From NCBI GenBank assembly GCA_910578575.1, contig CAJTQP010000016.1:1-42445 (forward strand): 42,445 bases of DNA, written 5' to 3'. This DNA comes from an uncultured Oscillospiraceae bacterium (GTDB lineage Bacteria > Bacillota > Clostridia > Oscillospirales > Oscillospiraceae). Shown here piece by piece: positions 20,819 through 30,402 of this stretch; the stretch's first letter is position 1; every line of letters starts with the position of its first letter. The notes beneath the pieces are model-generated. The model saw only the letters and a list, made by a program, of their open reading frames with translations. It did no database searches and was not told where the DNA came from. Made by a program: the position numbers and the translations under genes.

Positions 20819-22084
20819 GTGAAAATACTTGTCGTAGGCGGCGGTGGGCGGGAGCACGCCATCATCAAGAGCCTGAAGAAGAGCCCCCGTGCCACAGAGA
20901 TTTACGCCGCCCCCGGCAACGGCGGCATCGCCGCCGACGCCCACTGCACCGGCATCGGGGCCAAGGACCTAGACGCCATCGTAGACTTTGCCAAGAAGCA
21001 GGCCATCGACTTTGCTGTGGTGGCCCCCGACGACCCCCTGGTCTTAGGGTGTGTGGACCTGCTGGAAGGGGAGGGCATCCCCTGTTTCGGCCCCAACAAG
21101 GCCGCTGCCATTTTGGAGGGCAGCAAGGTCTTTTCCAAGAATTTGATGCGCAAGTACAACATCCCCACCGCCGCGTATGAGACTTTTGACGACCTGGCGG
21201 CGGCGCTGGACTACCTGAAAACCGCCCCCATCCCCACGGTGGTGAAGGCCGACGGCCTGGCCCTGGGGAAGGGTGTCACCATCGCGGAGACCCGTGAGGA
21301 GGCCGAGGCGGCCGTCCGGGCCTGCATGGAGGACAAGGTCTTTGGGGACAGTGGCAGCCATGTGGTCATTGAGGAGTTCCTCACTGGCCCGGAGGTCTCC
21401 GTGCTCTCCTTCACCGACGGGAAGGTGCTGGTGCCCATGGTCTCCTCCATGGACCACAAGCGCATCGGGGACGGGGACACTGGTCCCAACACCGGGGGCA
21501 TGGGCACCGTGGCCCCCAACCCCTACTACACCGAGGCAATGGCGCAGCGGTGCATGGAGGAGATCTTCCTCCCCACCATGGCGGCCATGAACGCCGAGGG
21601 CCGCCCCTTCAAGGGCTGCCTGTACTTTGGCCTGATGCTCACGCCCCAGGGGCCCAAGGTGATCGAATACAACTGCCGCTTCGGGGACCCGGAGACCCAG
21701 GTGGTCCTGCCCCTGCTGGAGAGCGACCTGCTCACCGTGATGGAGGCCACCGCCAAGGGGACCCTGGGGGAGACCGAGGTGAAGTTTCGCAATCAGCACG
21801 CCTGCTGCGTGGTGCTGGCCAGCCAAGGCTATCCCAAGAAGTATGAGACGGGCTTCCCCATCACCATCCCGGCGGACTTGGACGCCCAGGTCTATGTGGC
21901 CGGGGCTAAGCTGGAGGACGGGGTGCTGAAAACCTCCGGGGGCCGTGTTCTGGGGGTCACTGCCCTGGGGGACAGCCTTCAGGCCGCCATTGACAAGGCC
22001 TACGCTCAGGCGGCCCAGGTGACCTTTGACAACGCCTATTGCCGCAAGGACATCGGCGCACGGGCCTTGCAGGCGGAAACGTGA
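20819..22084 (+). CDS. purD: Phosphoribosylamine-glycine ligase (GAR synthetase)
   Basis: ATP-grasp enzyme that joins glycine to phosphoribosylamine. It has 421 residues, the normal length. It opens with VKILVVGGGGREHAIIKSL. The ATP-grasp core shows VVKADGLALGKGVTI and EEFLTGPEVSVLSF, then GDGDTGPNTGGMGTVAPNP and EYNCRFGDPETQ, all diagnostic. The start is GTG at 20819, with AAAAGGAGG about 8 bases upstream; the next ATG is too far inside. Glycine supply connects it to the glycine-riboswitch symporter upstream in the window, which is my inference. Confidence 0.96.
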   Translation: MKILVVGGGGREHAIIKSLKKSPRATEIYAAPGNGGIAADAHCTGIGAKDLDAIVDFAKKQAIDFAVVAPDDPLVLGCVDLLEGEGIPCFGPNKAAAILEGSKVFSKNLMRKYNIPTAAYETFDDLAAALDYLKTAPIPTVVKADGLALGKGVTIAETREEAEAAVRACMEDKVFGDSGSHVVIEEFLTGPEVSVLSFTDGKVLVPMVSSMDHKRIGDGDTGPNTGGMGTVAPNPYYTEAMAQRCMEEIFLPTMAAMNAEGRPFKGCLYFGLMLTPQGPKVIEYNCRFGDPETQVVLPLLESDLLTVMEATAKGTLGETEVKFRNQHACCVVLASQGYPKKYETGFPITIPADLDAQVYVAGAKLEDGVLKTSGGRVLGVTALGDSLQAAIDKAYAQAAQVTFDNAYCRKDIGARALQAET

Positions 22085-22104
22085 AATAAAGAGGTTGAGT
22101 AATC

Positions 22105-25100
22105 ATGGTATATCGGGTTTATGTAGAAAAGCGCCCAGGGCTTGCCGCCGAGGCGGAGGCCCTGCTGGGCGACCTGCGCACCCTTCTGCGGATCGAGACC
22201 CTGGAAGGTCTGCGCCTTTATAACCGCTATGATGTGGAAAATATCACGCCGGAGCTCTTTGACTACAGCGTCAAAACCATCTTCTCCGAGCCCCAGTTGG
22301 ACCAGGTGACCAGGGACTTGCCGGAGGGAGGCGTGGTCTTTGCCGTGGAGTATCTCCCCGGCCAGTTTGACCAGCGGGCGGACTCCGCTGCCCAGTGCAT
22401 CCAGATCCTCTCCCAGGGAGAGCGGCCCTTGGTCCGCTCCGCGCGGGTCTATCAGCTTTTGGGCAAGCTCAGCGGGGAGGAGATCGCCGCCATTAAAAAG
22501 TACCTCATCAACCCTGTGGAGTCCAGGGAAGCGGCCCTAGAGCCCTTCGATACCCTGGCAATGGCCTATGAGATCCCGGAGACCGTGGCCACCCTGGAGG
22601 GCTTCCGGGACCTGGACGAGGCGGCGTTGGAAAGCATGGTGGCACAGCAGGGCCTTGCCATGGACGTGGATGACCTGCGCTTCTGCCGGGACTATTTCAA
22701 AGAAGAGGGCCGGGACCCCACCATCACCGAGCTGCGGGTCATCGACACCTATTGGTCCGACCACTGCCGCCACACCACCTTCCTGACCACCATCGACGAA
22801 GTGGAGTTTGCCAGCCCCATCCTCCAGCAGACCTATGAGGACTATCTGGGGGTACGCAAGCGCCTGAACCGCACCAAACCCATCAACCTGATGGACATTG
22901 GCACCATCGCTGCCAAGTATCTGAAAAAGCAGGGGAAGATGCCCCGGCTGGACGAGTCCGAGGAGGTCAACGCCTGCACCGTCAAAATCAAGGTAGATAC
23001 CCCCCAGGGGAAGGAGGTCTGGCTCCTCCTCTTCAAGAACGAGACCCACAACCACCCCACGGAGATCGAGCCTTTCGGCGGCGCGGCCACCTGCGTAGGC
23101 GGGGCCATCCGTGACCCCCTCTCCGGGCGGTCCTACGTCTATGCCGCCATGCGCCTCACCGGTGCGGCGGACCCCCTCACCCCTCTGGACCAGACCATGG
23201 CGGGGAAGCTCCCCCAGCGCACCATCGTCACCAAGGCTGCCGCAGGCTACAGCTCCTACGGCAACCAGATCGGCCTAGCCACCGGGCAGGTGGACGAGCT
23301 CTATCACCCTGGCTACGCCGCCAAGCGTATGGAGATCGGCGCGGTGATCGCCGCTGCCCCGGCGGAGAATGTCCGACGGGAGCGCCCGGAACCGGGGGAC
23401 GTGGTGATCCTCCTAGGGGGCCGCACCGGCCGGGACGGCTGCGGCGGGGCCACCGGTTCCTCCAAGTCCCACACCACCGAGTCCTTGGAGTCTTGCGGGG
23501 CGGAGGTCCAGAAGGGCAACGCCCCGGAGGAGCGTAAGCTCCAGCGGCTGTTCCGCAACCCGGAGGCCTCCCGCCTCATCAAGCGCTGCAACGACTTCGG
23601 AGCCGGCGGCGTGTCCGTGGCCATTGGCGAGCTGGCCGAGGGCCTGGAGATCGACCTGAACAAGGTCCCCAAGAAGTATGAGGGCCTGGACGGCACAGAG
23701 CTGGCCATCAGCGAGTCTCAGGAACGTATGGCCGTGGTGGTGGAGGCCAAGGATGCCCCCCGCTTCCAGGAGCTGGCGGACCAGGAGAACCTGGAGTCCA
23801 CCGTGGTGGCCACCGTCACCGGCAAGGGCCGCCTGACCATGCAGTGGAACGGGAAGAACATCGTGGATATCTCCCGTGCCTTCCTGGACACCAATGGGGT
23901 GGAAAAACACGTCACCGCCGTCACCGCCCAGCCGGAATCCATCCTGAAAGAGCAGGTCCGGGACTTCAAACAGGGCTATCTGGCGCTGGCAGAGGACCTG
24001 AACGTCTGCTCCAAACGGGGGCTCAGTGAGCGCTTCGACTCCACCATCGGCAGCGGCACGGTGCTCATGCCCTTCGGCGGACAGCGCCAGCTCACCCCCG
24101 CCCAGGCCATGGTGCATAAAATCTCCATGGAGGAGAAGGATACCGACACCTGTTCCATGATGGCCTGGGGCTACAACCCCTATATTACAGAGAAGAGCCC
24201 CTACCACGGGGCCTATCTGGCGGTGGTGGAGTCCGTTTCTAAGCTGGTGGCCACCGGCGCCGCCTTGAAAGATACCTATTTGAGCTTCCAGGAGTATTTT
24301 GAACGCCTGGGGAAGGACCCCCAGCGCTGGGGCAAGCCCCTGGCGGCCCTCCTGGGTGCCTTCCGGGCCCAGCGAGAGCTGGAGATCGCCGCCATCGGCG
24401 GCAAGGACTCCATGAGCGGCAGCTTTGAGGAGCTCCATGTGCCCCCCACCCTGGTGTCCTTTGCCGTCACCACCGACAGCATCGGCAGCGTGGTCTCCCC
24501 GGAGTTCAAGGGGGCGGACCACCCGGTGGTCTGGCTCTGCCCGGAGTACGGCCCCGACGGCCTGCCTGTGGCGGCTTCCCTGAAAAAGGTCTACCAGACC
24601 GTGGCGAAGCTGAACAAGAAGGGCAAGCTCCTGGCCGCCTATACCCCCACTTACGGCGGTGTGGCGGAAGCGGTACTGAAAATGTCCCTGGGCAATGGCA
24701 TCGGCCTGCGCTTCGACGACGGCTGCACCATGGATGAGCTCTTCGGCTATGCCTATGGCTCCTTCGTTTTGGAGCTCAGCGAGGGGGAGAATGTGGGCCT
24801 GCCCCTGGGCGTTACCACCCAGGACGGCGCCCTCACCTGGCGGGAGCAGACCGTCACCGCCCAGGAATTGCTAACACGCTATGAAAACAAGCTGGAGCCC
24901 ATTTACGCCTGTAACATTACCCAGGGGAAGGAAGCCATCCCTGCCTTTGAGAAAAAGGTGGAGAGTTGGCCCAAGCCCCGTCTCCAGACCGCCAAACCCC
25001 GTGTCCTCATCCCGGTGTTCCCCGGCACCAACTGCGAGTATGATGCCGCCAAGGCCATGGCGATGGCCGGGGCGGAGCCGGAGATCATCGTCATCCGCAA

Positions 25101-25791
25101 CCGCAGCGCCGAGGACATTGCCCAGTCCGTGGATCAGGTGGCTCAGCGGCTGGCCCAGGCCCAGATCGTGTTCATTCCCGGCGGCTTCTCCGGGGGCGAC
25201 GAACCCGACGGTTCCGCCAAGTTCATCACCTCCTTCTTCCGGGCGGAGAAGATCAAGGACCAGGTCCATGATTTGTTGAAGAACCGGGATGGCCTGATGC
25301 TGGGGGTGTGCAACGGCTTCCAAGCCCTCATCAAGCTGGGGCTGGTGCCCTATGGGGAGATCATCGACACCGACGAGAGCTGCCCCACCCTGAGCTTCAA
25401 CACCATCGGACGCCACCAGTCCCGCCTGGTGCGCACCCGTGTGGCCTCCAACCTGTCCCCCTGGCTGATGAACACCACACCGGGGGAGATCTACACCGTC
25501 CCCATCTCCCACGGGGAGGGCCGCTTCCTGGCCTCCGACGCCCTGATCCAGGATCTGGCGGCCAAGGGCCAGATCGCCACCCAGTATGTGGACCTGGAGG
25601 GCAAGCCCACGGCGGATATCCGCTGCAACCCCAACGACTCCGCCTTTGCCGTGGAGGGCATCACCTCTCCCGACGGCCGGGTCTTTGGCAAGATGGGCCA
25701 CAGTGAGCGCTGGGGAGCCGGGCTGTACCGCAACGTCCCCGGTGAATATGACATGAAGCTCTTCCGCTCTGCGGTGGAATATTTCAGATAA
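22105..25791 (+). CDS. purL: Phosphoribosylformylglycinamidine synthase, large single-chain form
   Basis: Converts FGAR to FGAM with ATP and glutamine. The 1228-residue chain joins a PurS-like N-terminal domain (about 1-150), two AIRS-like synthetase halves and a C-terminal class I glutaminase domain (from about 964, PRVLIPVFPGTNCEYDAA). The glutaminase triad is Cys1069 (GVCNGF), His1199 and Glu1201 (MGHSERW). The ATP-site His is in DTYWSDHCRHTTF, and KNETHNHPTEIEPFGGAATC is the other hallmark. This is the large PurL form seen in Proteobacteria and many Clostridia, rather than the PurS/PurQ/PurL set of Bacillus. It is slightly shorter than the E. coli enzyme (about 1295). Confidence 0.96.
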   Translation: MVYRVYVEKRPGLAAEAEALLGDLRTLLRIETLEGLRLYNRYDVENITPELFDYSVKTIFSEPQLDQVTRDLPEGGVVFAVEYLPGQFDQRADSAAQCIQILSQGERPLVRSARVYQLLGKLSGEEIAAIKKYLINPVESREAALEPFDTLAMAYEIPETVATLEGFRDLDEAALESMVAQQGLAMDVDDLRFCRDYFKEEGRDPTITELRVIDTYWSDHCRHTTFLTTIDEVEFASPILQQTYEDYLGVRKRLNRTKPINLMDIGTIAAKYLKKQGKMPRLDESEEVNACTVKIKVDTPQGKEVWLLLFKNETHNHPTEIEPFGGAATCVGGAIRDPLSGRSYVYAAMRLTGAADPLTPLDQTMAGKLPQRTIVTKAAAGYSSYGNQIGLATGQVDELYHPGYAAKRMEIGAVIAAAPAENVRRERPEPGDVVILLGGRTGRDGCGGATGSSKSHTTESLESCGAEVQKGNAPEERKLQRLFRNPEASRLIKRCNDFGAGGVSVAIGELAEGLEIDLNKVPKKYEGLDGTELAISESQERMAVVVEAKDAPRFQELADQENLESTVVATVTGKGRLTMQWNGKNIVDISRAFLDTNGVEKHVTAVTAQPESILKEQVRDFKQGYLALAEDLNVCSKRGLSERFDSTIGSGTVLMPFGGQRQLTPAQAMVHKISMEEKDTDTCSMMAWGYNPYITEKSPYHGAYLAVVESVSKLVATGAALKDTYLSFQEYFERLGKDPQRWGKPLAALLGAFRAQRELEIAAIGGKDSMSGSFEELHVPPTLVSFAVTTDSIGSVVSPEFKGADHPVVWLCPEYGPDGLPVAASLKKVYQTVAKLNKKGKLLAAYTPTYGGVAEAVLKMSLGNGIGLRFDDGCTMDELFGYAYGSFVLELSEGENVGLPLGVTTQDGALTWREQTVTAQELLTRYENKLEPIYACNITQGKEAIPAFEKKVESWPKPRLQTAKPRVLIPVFPGTNCEYDAAKAMAMAGAEPEIIVIRNRSAEDIAQSVDQVAQRLAQAQIVFIPGGFSGGDEPDGSAKFITSFFRAEKIKDQVHDLLKNRDGLMLGVCNGFQALIKLGLVPYGEIIDTDESCPTLSFNTIGRHQSRLVRTRVASNLSPWLMNTTPGEIYTVPISHGEGRFLASDALIQDLAAKGQIATQYVDLEGKPTADIRCNPNDSAFAVEGITSPDGRVFGKMGHSERWGAGLYRNVPGEYDMKLFRSAVEYFR

Positions 25792-25818
25792 ACAGAGAGA
25801 AAAGAAAGGAGCAACGCT

Positions 25819-27324
25819 ATGGCTTTTTACTATTCCGAACCCTCCCATACCTTTAGCGAATATCTGTTGGTGCCGGGCTTCACGTCAGAGAACTGCATTC
25901 CCGACAACGTCTCCCTGGAAACCCCTCTGGTGCGCTACCGGAAGGGGGAGGAGGAATGCCCCATCCGTTTGAATATCCCCCTGGTCTCCGCCATCATGCA
26001 GTCCGTGTCCGACGACACCCTGGCCGTCGCCCTGGCCAAGGAGGGCGGGCTGGCCTTCATCTACGGCTCCCAGAGCATTGAGAGCGAGGCCGAGATGGTC
26101 CGCCGGGTGAAGAGCAGCAAGGCGGGCTTCGTGGTCAGCGCCTCCAATCTCACCCCTGACGCCACCCTGGGGGACGTGCTGGACCTGAAAGCCCGGAACG
26201 GCTTCTCCACCATCGCCATCACCGAGGACGCCAGCCCCAACGGGAAGCTCCTGGGACTGGTGACCAGCCGGGACTACCGTATCACCCGTATGACCGAGGA
26301 CATCCCCGTGCGGGAGTTCATGACCCCCAGGGAAAAGCTCATCACCGCCCCGGCTTCCACCACCTTGAAAGAGGCCAACGACATTATATGGGACAATAAG
26401 CTCAACGCCCTGCCGGTGGTGGACGAGGAGGATCACCTGCTCTACTTCGTCTTCCGCAAGGACTATGCCGAGCACAAGGAGCACCCCCTGGCCCTTCAGG
26501 ATGCCGACAAGCGCTATCTGGTGGGTGCGGGCATCAACTCTAGGGATTATGCCCAGCGGGTTCCCGCCCTGGTGGAGGCGGGTGCCGACGTGCTGTGTAT
26601 TGACTCTTCCGAGGGATATTCCGTCTGGCAGAAGAAAACCATTGACTTTATCCGGGAAAACTATGGCGACCGCGTCAAAATTGGCGCGGGCAACGTAGTG
26701 GACCGGGAAGGCTTCCGTTACCTGGCCAACGCCGGTGCGGACTTCGTAAAAGTCGGCATCGGCGGCGGCTCCATCTGCATCACCCGCGAGACCAAGGGCA
26801 TCGGCCGGGGCCAAGCCACCGCCCTCATTGAGGTGGCGGCAGCGCGGGACGAGTATTTCAAGGAGACGGGGATCTATGTGCCAATATGCTCCGACGGCGG
26901 CATCGTCTTTGACTTCCACATGACCCTGGCCTTGGCCATGGGGGCGGACTTCCTGATGCTGGGCCGTTACTTCGCCCGCTTCGACGAGAGCCCCACCCCA
27001 AAGCTCATGGTCAACGGGGTGTATGTGAAGGAGTATTGGGGCGAGGGCTCCAACCGGGCCAGGAACTGGCAGCGCTATGACCTGGGAGGCAAGAGCGACC
27101 TGGCCTTCGAGGAGGGCGTGGACTCCTACGTGGTCTATGCCGGTTCCCTCCACGACAACGTGGAGAAGAGCCTTTATAAGGTGAAATCTACCATGTGCAA
27201 CTGCGGGGTCATCACCATCCCCGATTTGCAGCGGGACGCCAAGCTGACCTTGGTGTCCGCCACCAGTATTGTGGAGGGCGGCTACCACGACGTGACCCTC
27301 CGCGCCACCAGCGGAAACCAATAA
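25819..27324 (+). CDS. guaB: IMP dehydrogenase, Tritrichomonas-like clade
   Basis: Oxidises IMP to XMP with NAD+, the branch towards GMP; guaA at the left edge does the next step. It has 501 residues with two CBS modules (about 105-220) inserted in the barrel. The catalytic Cys320 lies in KVGIGGGSICITRETKGIGR, where most bacterial enzymes read GIGPGSICTTR. The mobile flap carries Arg419-Tyr420 (RARNWQRYDLGG). The overall sequence, including the start YYSEPSHTFSEYLLVPG, resembles my memory of the Tritrichomonas foetus enzyme more than typical GuaB. AAAGGAG precedes the ATG. It sits between purL and fhs in the riboswitch operon. Confidence 0.93.
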   Translation: MAFYYSEPSHTFSEYLLVPGFTSENCIPDNVSLETPLVRYRKGEEECPIRLNIPLVSAIMQSVSDDTLAVALAKEGGLAFIYGSQSIESEAEMVRRVKSSKAGFVVSASNLTPDATLGDVLDLKARNGFSTIAITEDASPNGKLLGLVTSRDYRITRMTEDIPVREFMTPREKLITAPASTTLKEANDIIWDNKLNALPVVDEEDHLLYFVFRKDYAEHKEHPLALQDADKRYLVGAGINSRDYAQRVPALVEAGADVLCIDSSEGYSVWQKKTIDFIRENYGDRVKIGAGNVVDREGFRYLANAGADFVKVGIGGGSICITRETKGIGRGQATALIEVAAARDEYFKETGIYVPICSDGGIVFDFHMTLALAMGADFLMLGRYFARFDESPTPKLMVNGVYVKEYWGEGSNRARNWQRYDLGGKSDLAFEEGVDSYVVYAGSLHDNVEKSLYKVKSTMCNCGVITIPDLQRDAKLTLVSATSIVEGGYHDVTLRATSGNQ

Positions 27325-27334
27325 GGAGAATTTC

Positions 27335-29002
27335 ATGAAAACTGACATTGAGATCGCCCAGGCCTGTAAGATGCAAGATATCCGGGAGGTTGCCAAAACC
27401 GCCGGAGTGGACGAGAAGTATCTGGAGCTCTATGGAAACCATAAGGCAAAGATCGACTACAACATGTTCCGGGAGGTAGACCAGCCCGACGGCAAGTTGA
27501 TCCTGGTCACCGCCATCACCCCCACCCCTGCCGGGGAGGGGAAAACCACCACCACCGTGGGCCTGGCGGACGGCCTGCGTAAAATCGGCAAGAAGTCCGT
27601 GGTGGCCCTCCGGGAGCCCTCCCTGGGCCCGGTGTTCGGTCTCAAGGGCGGCGCCGCCGGGGGTGGCTATGCCCAGGTGGTGCCCATGGAGGACATCAAC
27701 CTCCACTTTACCGGGGACTTCCACGCCATCGGCGCCGCCAACAACCTCCTGGCGGCGATGCTGGACAACCACATCCAGCAGGGGAACCAGTTGGGTATCG
27801 ACGTGAAGAAGATCACCTGGAAGCGCTGCGTGGATATGAACGACCGGCAGCTTCGCAACATTGTAGACGGCCTGGGGGGCCGGATGCAGGGTGTGCCCCG
27901 TGAGGACGGCTTCGACATCACTGTGGCCTCGGAGGTTATGGCGGTGCTGTGCCTGGCCACCTCCATCTCTGATTTGAAGGAGCGGCTGAGCCGCATGGTG
28001 GTGGCGTATAGTTACGATGACACCCCCATCACCGCCGGGGATTTGAAGGCTGAGGGCGCCATGACCGCCCTGCTGAAGGACGCCCTGAAGCCCAACCTAG
28101 TCCAGACCCTGGAGGGGACCCCCGCCTTCATCCACGGCGGCCCCTTCGCCAACATCGCCCACGGCTGCAACTCCATCATGGCCACCAAGGCTGCCTTGAA
28201 ACTGGGAGACTATGCCGTCACCGAGGCGGGCTTCGGCGCGGACTTGGGTGCGGAAAAGTTCCTGGACATCAAGTGCCGCCTGGCGGGGCTGAATCCCAGC
28301 GCCGTGGTGGTGGTGGCCACCGTCCGGGCCTTGAAGCACCACGGCGGTGTAGCCAAGGCGGACCTGGGCACCGAGAACCTGAAGGCGTTGGAGAAGGGCT
28401 TGCCCAACCTCCTGCGCCATGTGGAGAACATCACCAAAGTGTTCGGCTTGCCCTGCGTGGTAGCCATCAACCGCTTCCCCCTGGATACCGAGGCGGAGCT
28501 GGCCTTGATCGAACGCAAGTGCAAGGAGCTGGGGGTCAACGTGGCCCTGTCCGAAGTTTGGGCCAAGGGCGGCGAAGGCGGCAAGGCTCTGGCGGAGGAA
28601 GTGGTCCGGCTGTGTGAGCAGTCCAAGCCCTACACGCCTAGCTATGCGCTGGAGAGCTCCATCGAGGACAAGCTCACCGCCATCGTCACCAAGATTTACC
28701 GGGGCAGCAAGGTGGAGCTTACCCCCAACGCCAAGAAGCAGGCCAAGCAGCTCACGGAGCAGGGCTTTGGCAACTACCCTATCTGCATGGCCAAGACCCA
28801 GTATAGCTTCTCCGACAACGCATCCCTGCTGGGTGCGCCGGAGGGCTTCACCGTTACGGTGCGGAACCTGAAGGTCTCCGCCGGGGCCGGGTTCATCGTG
28901 GCCCTCACCGGGGACATCCTCACCATGCCGGGCCTGCCCAAGGTGCCCGCCGCGGAGAAGATCGACGTGGACGAGCTGGGACGGATTTCCGGGTTGTTCT
29001 GA
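27335..29002 (+). CDS. fhs: Formate-tetrahydrofolate ligase
   Basis: Makes 10-formyl-THF from formate, THF and ATP. It has 555 residues, the normal length. The P-loop PTPAGEGKTTTT is at 63-74. Also visible are LREPSLGPVFGLKGGAAGGGYAQVVPMEDINLHFTGDFHA and the C-terminal GAGFIVALTGDILTMPGLPK typical of the family. It starts 10 bases after guaB and ends the operon. Its product is used by purN and the AICAR formyltransferase in the same operon, which closes the logic of ZTP-riboswitch control. In acetogens it also serves the Wood-Ljungdahl pathway, but no other genes of that pathway are here. Confidence 0.97.
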   Translation: MKTDIEIAQACKMQDIREVAKTAGVDEKYLELYGNHKAKIDYNMFREVDQPDGKLILVTAITPTPAGEGKTTTTVGLADGLRKIGKKSVVALREPSLGPVFGLKGGAAGGGYAQVVPMEDINLHFTGDFHAIGAANNLLAAMLDNHIQQGNQLGIDVKKITWKRCVDMNDRQLRNIVDGLGGRMQGVPREDGFDITVASEVMAVLCLATSISDLKERLSRMVVAYSYDDTPITAGDLKAEGAMTALLKDALKPNLVQTLEGTPAFIHGGPFANIAHGCNSIMATKAALKLGDYAVTEAGFGADLGAEKFLDIKCRLAGLNPSAVVVVATVRALKHHGGVAKADLGTENLKALEKGLPNLLRHVENITKVFGLPCVVAINRFPLDTEAELALIERKCKELGVNVALSEVWAKGGEGGKALAEEVVRLCEQSKPYTPSYALESSIEDKLTAIVTKIYRGSKVELTPNAKKQAKQLTEQGFGNYPICMAKTQYSFSDNASLLGAPEGFTVTVRNLKVSAGAGFIVALTGDILTMPGLPKVPAAEKIDVDELGRISGLF

Positions 29003-29016
29003 TTTCCCAATAATAA

Positions 29017-29051
29017 AAGAAACTCCAGCCTCTGGTAGGTTGGAGTTTCTT
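29017..29051. terminator. Bidirectional terminator between fhs and tmcAL
   Basis: A 15-bp stem with one G-U pair (29017-29031 with 29037-29051) around a 5-base loop, placed between convergent genes. AAAA precedes the left arm and TTCTTGTT follows on the plus strand. Confidence 0.85.
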
Positions 29052-29057
29052 GTTCAC

Positions 29058-30245
29058 TTAGGGTAGGATCACCGGCCCGGCCCGATACTCACTTTCCTGG
29101 GAAATTGCCCCCAGTTCCCGCTGGCACAGGCCATAGAAGCCCGTGCACCGGGCCTCTTTCTGGAAAAGCTGTTGAGCCTCCGGGGACAGCCGGGTGATAT
29201 GGGCGGGCTTCACCAGGATGGGCAGGGTGGCGCGGTCCTTCATCTGCCGCAGCAGTGCCTGCCCCTTGGGGGAGAAGCCCAACACCCGTAGGTAGGGGGG
29301 CGTCTCTGGCCGGTCTGCCGCCGTCAGCCCCAGGAAGGCCCACAAGACCAACCGCCGGATGCGGGCGTGGGTATAGCGTTTGCTCTTCACTAGGCTATAC
29401 AATGCGTCCAAGTAGGTAGCCTGTTGGGCGGCGCGGCAGAGCAGCCCGCTGAGCCCCTCCCCGCAGTCCGGGAGCTTTGCAAACTCCTCTTCCGTCATTC
29501 CCCGCAGTCGGGCCAAAACGGCGCGGGTACAGAAGGACAGACTGGCGGGATTTTTCCGCAACAGTTCCTCTGACTGATGGGTTAGGAAAGGGGAGAGGGA
29601 GGCATCGCTCCCCGCCAACAGAGCCTGACGGAGCTGAGAGGCCGAGCGATGTACCCCATGCTCCTCAGTCCCGTCGTGGGCGGCCCCCAGACGGGGGATA
29701 GTATGGGGCCGGATGCTGCTGCCCAGAGCTCCCAAGGCCCTGATATATTCCACCCCCAGGCTGTTGTTGGGGGTGGAGAGGCAGTCCGCCCCCTGGCCCA
29801 AGCAGTCCGCCGCTGCTTTTTGCCGTGCAGCAGGGAAAGGGAGGCCCTGGGCCAAGTAGCCCCCAAGGGCTTCCCGCCAGGGGGGAGAATCCAGGGCGGT
29901 GGCGGCGGCTTCCAAAGGGGGAAGCTCCCCCGCCTCGCTGCCAAAGGAGAGGGTGTCCACCACCCCTGTGGCGTCCAGTAGGGCCACGCCCCCGCGGGCG
30001 AAGGCCTCCGCCGAGGAGATGGCCCAGGGGGTGGGCAGCTCCAAAATCAAGTCCGCACCCCCCAGCAGGGCCAGTCGGGTCCGGGTCCATTTGTCCGCCA
30101 GGGCGGCGTCTCCCCGCTGGACAAAATTGCCGCTCATGGCGCAGACCAGGGCACAGTCTGGGAACGCCTGGCGCAGGCTATCCAGGTGGTGGCGGTGGCC
30201 ACTGTGGAAGGGATTGTATTCTGCAATGATGCCTATGGTACGCAT
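29058..30245 (-). CDS. tmcAL: tRNA(Met) cytidine acetate ligase
   Basis: Uses acetate and ATP to make N4-acetylcytidine at the wobble base of elongator tRNA-Met, which improves codon reading. It has 395 residues. The nucleotidyltransferase-like core has MRTIGIIAEYNPFHSGHRHH with the HxGH motif at 14-17, ALADKWTRTRLALLGGADLI, and NSLGVEYIRALGAL. I chose the ATG at 30245 (GAGGA upstream); the open frame reaches back to 30371, but those residues do not belong to the family. It is divergent from ackA, whose reaction produces or consumes acetate. It was formerly annotated as nucleotidyltransferase YlbM. Confidence 0.93.
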   Translation of the reverse strand: MRTIGIIAEYNPFHSGHRHHLDSLRQAFPDCALVCAMSGNFVQRGDAALADKWTRTRLALLGGADLILELPTPWAISSAEAFARGGVALLDATGVVDTLSFGSEAGELPPLEAAATALDSPPWREALGGYLAQGLPFPAARQKAAADCLGQGADCLSTPNNSLGVEYIRALGALGSSIRPHTIPRLGAAHDGTEEHGVHRSASQLRQALLAGSDASLSPFLTHQSEELLRKNPASLSFCTRAVLARLRGMTEEEFAKLPDCGEGLSGLLCRAAQQATYLDALYSLVKSKRYTHARIRRLVLWAFLGLTAADRPETPPYLRVLGFSPKGQALLRQMKDRATLPILVKPAHITRLSPEAQQLFQKEARCTGFYGLCQRELGAISQESEYRAGPVILP

Positions 30246-30402
30246 AAACAAAGTCCTCAGTGAAAAAAGTTTCAAATTGGGGGAAAAAACAGTTGTCCTT
30301 TTGGAGAGAATGGGATAAGATATAAGGGTATATGAACAGTTTACCCCGAAACCCCGCGGGAAGCAAGACATTCATTTCATAGAATAAGGAGTGAAAACCA
30401 CA

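Noticed and set aside
25885..27396. 503-codon minus-strand frame opposite guaB
   Set aside because: Shadow of the third-position GC bias in guaB with no domain of its own.
29058..30371. Longer form of TmcAL starting at 30371
   Set aside because: The first 42 residues are leader sequence; the ATG at 30245 has a ribosome-binding site and begins exactly with the conserved IIAEYNPFHSGH region.
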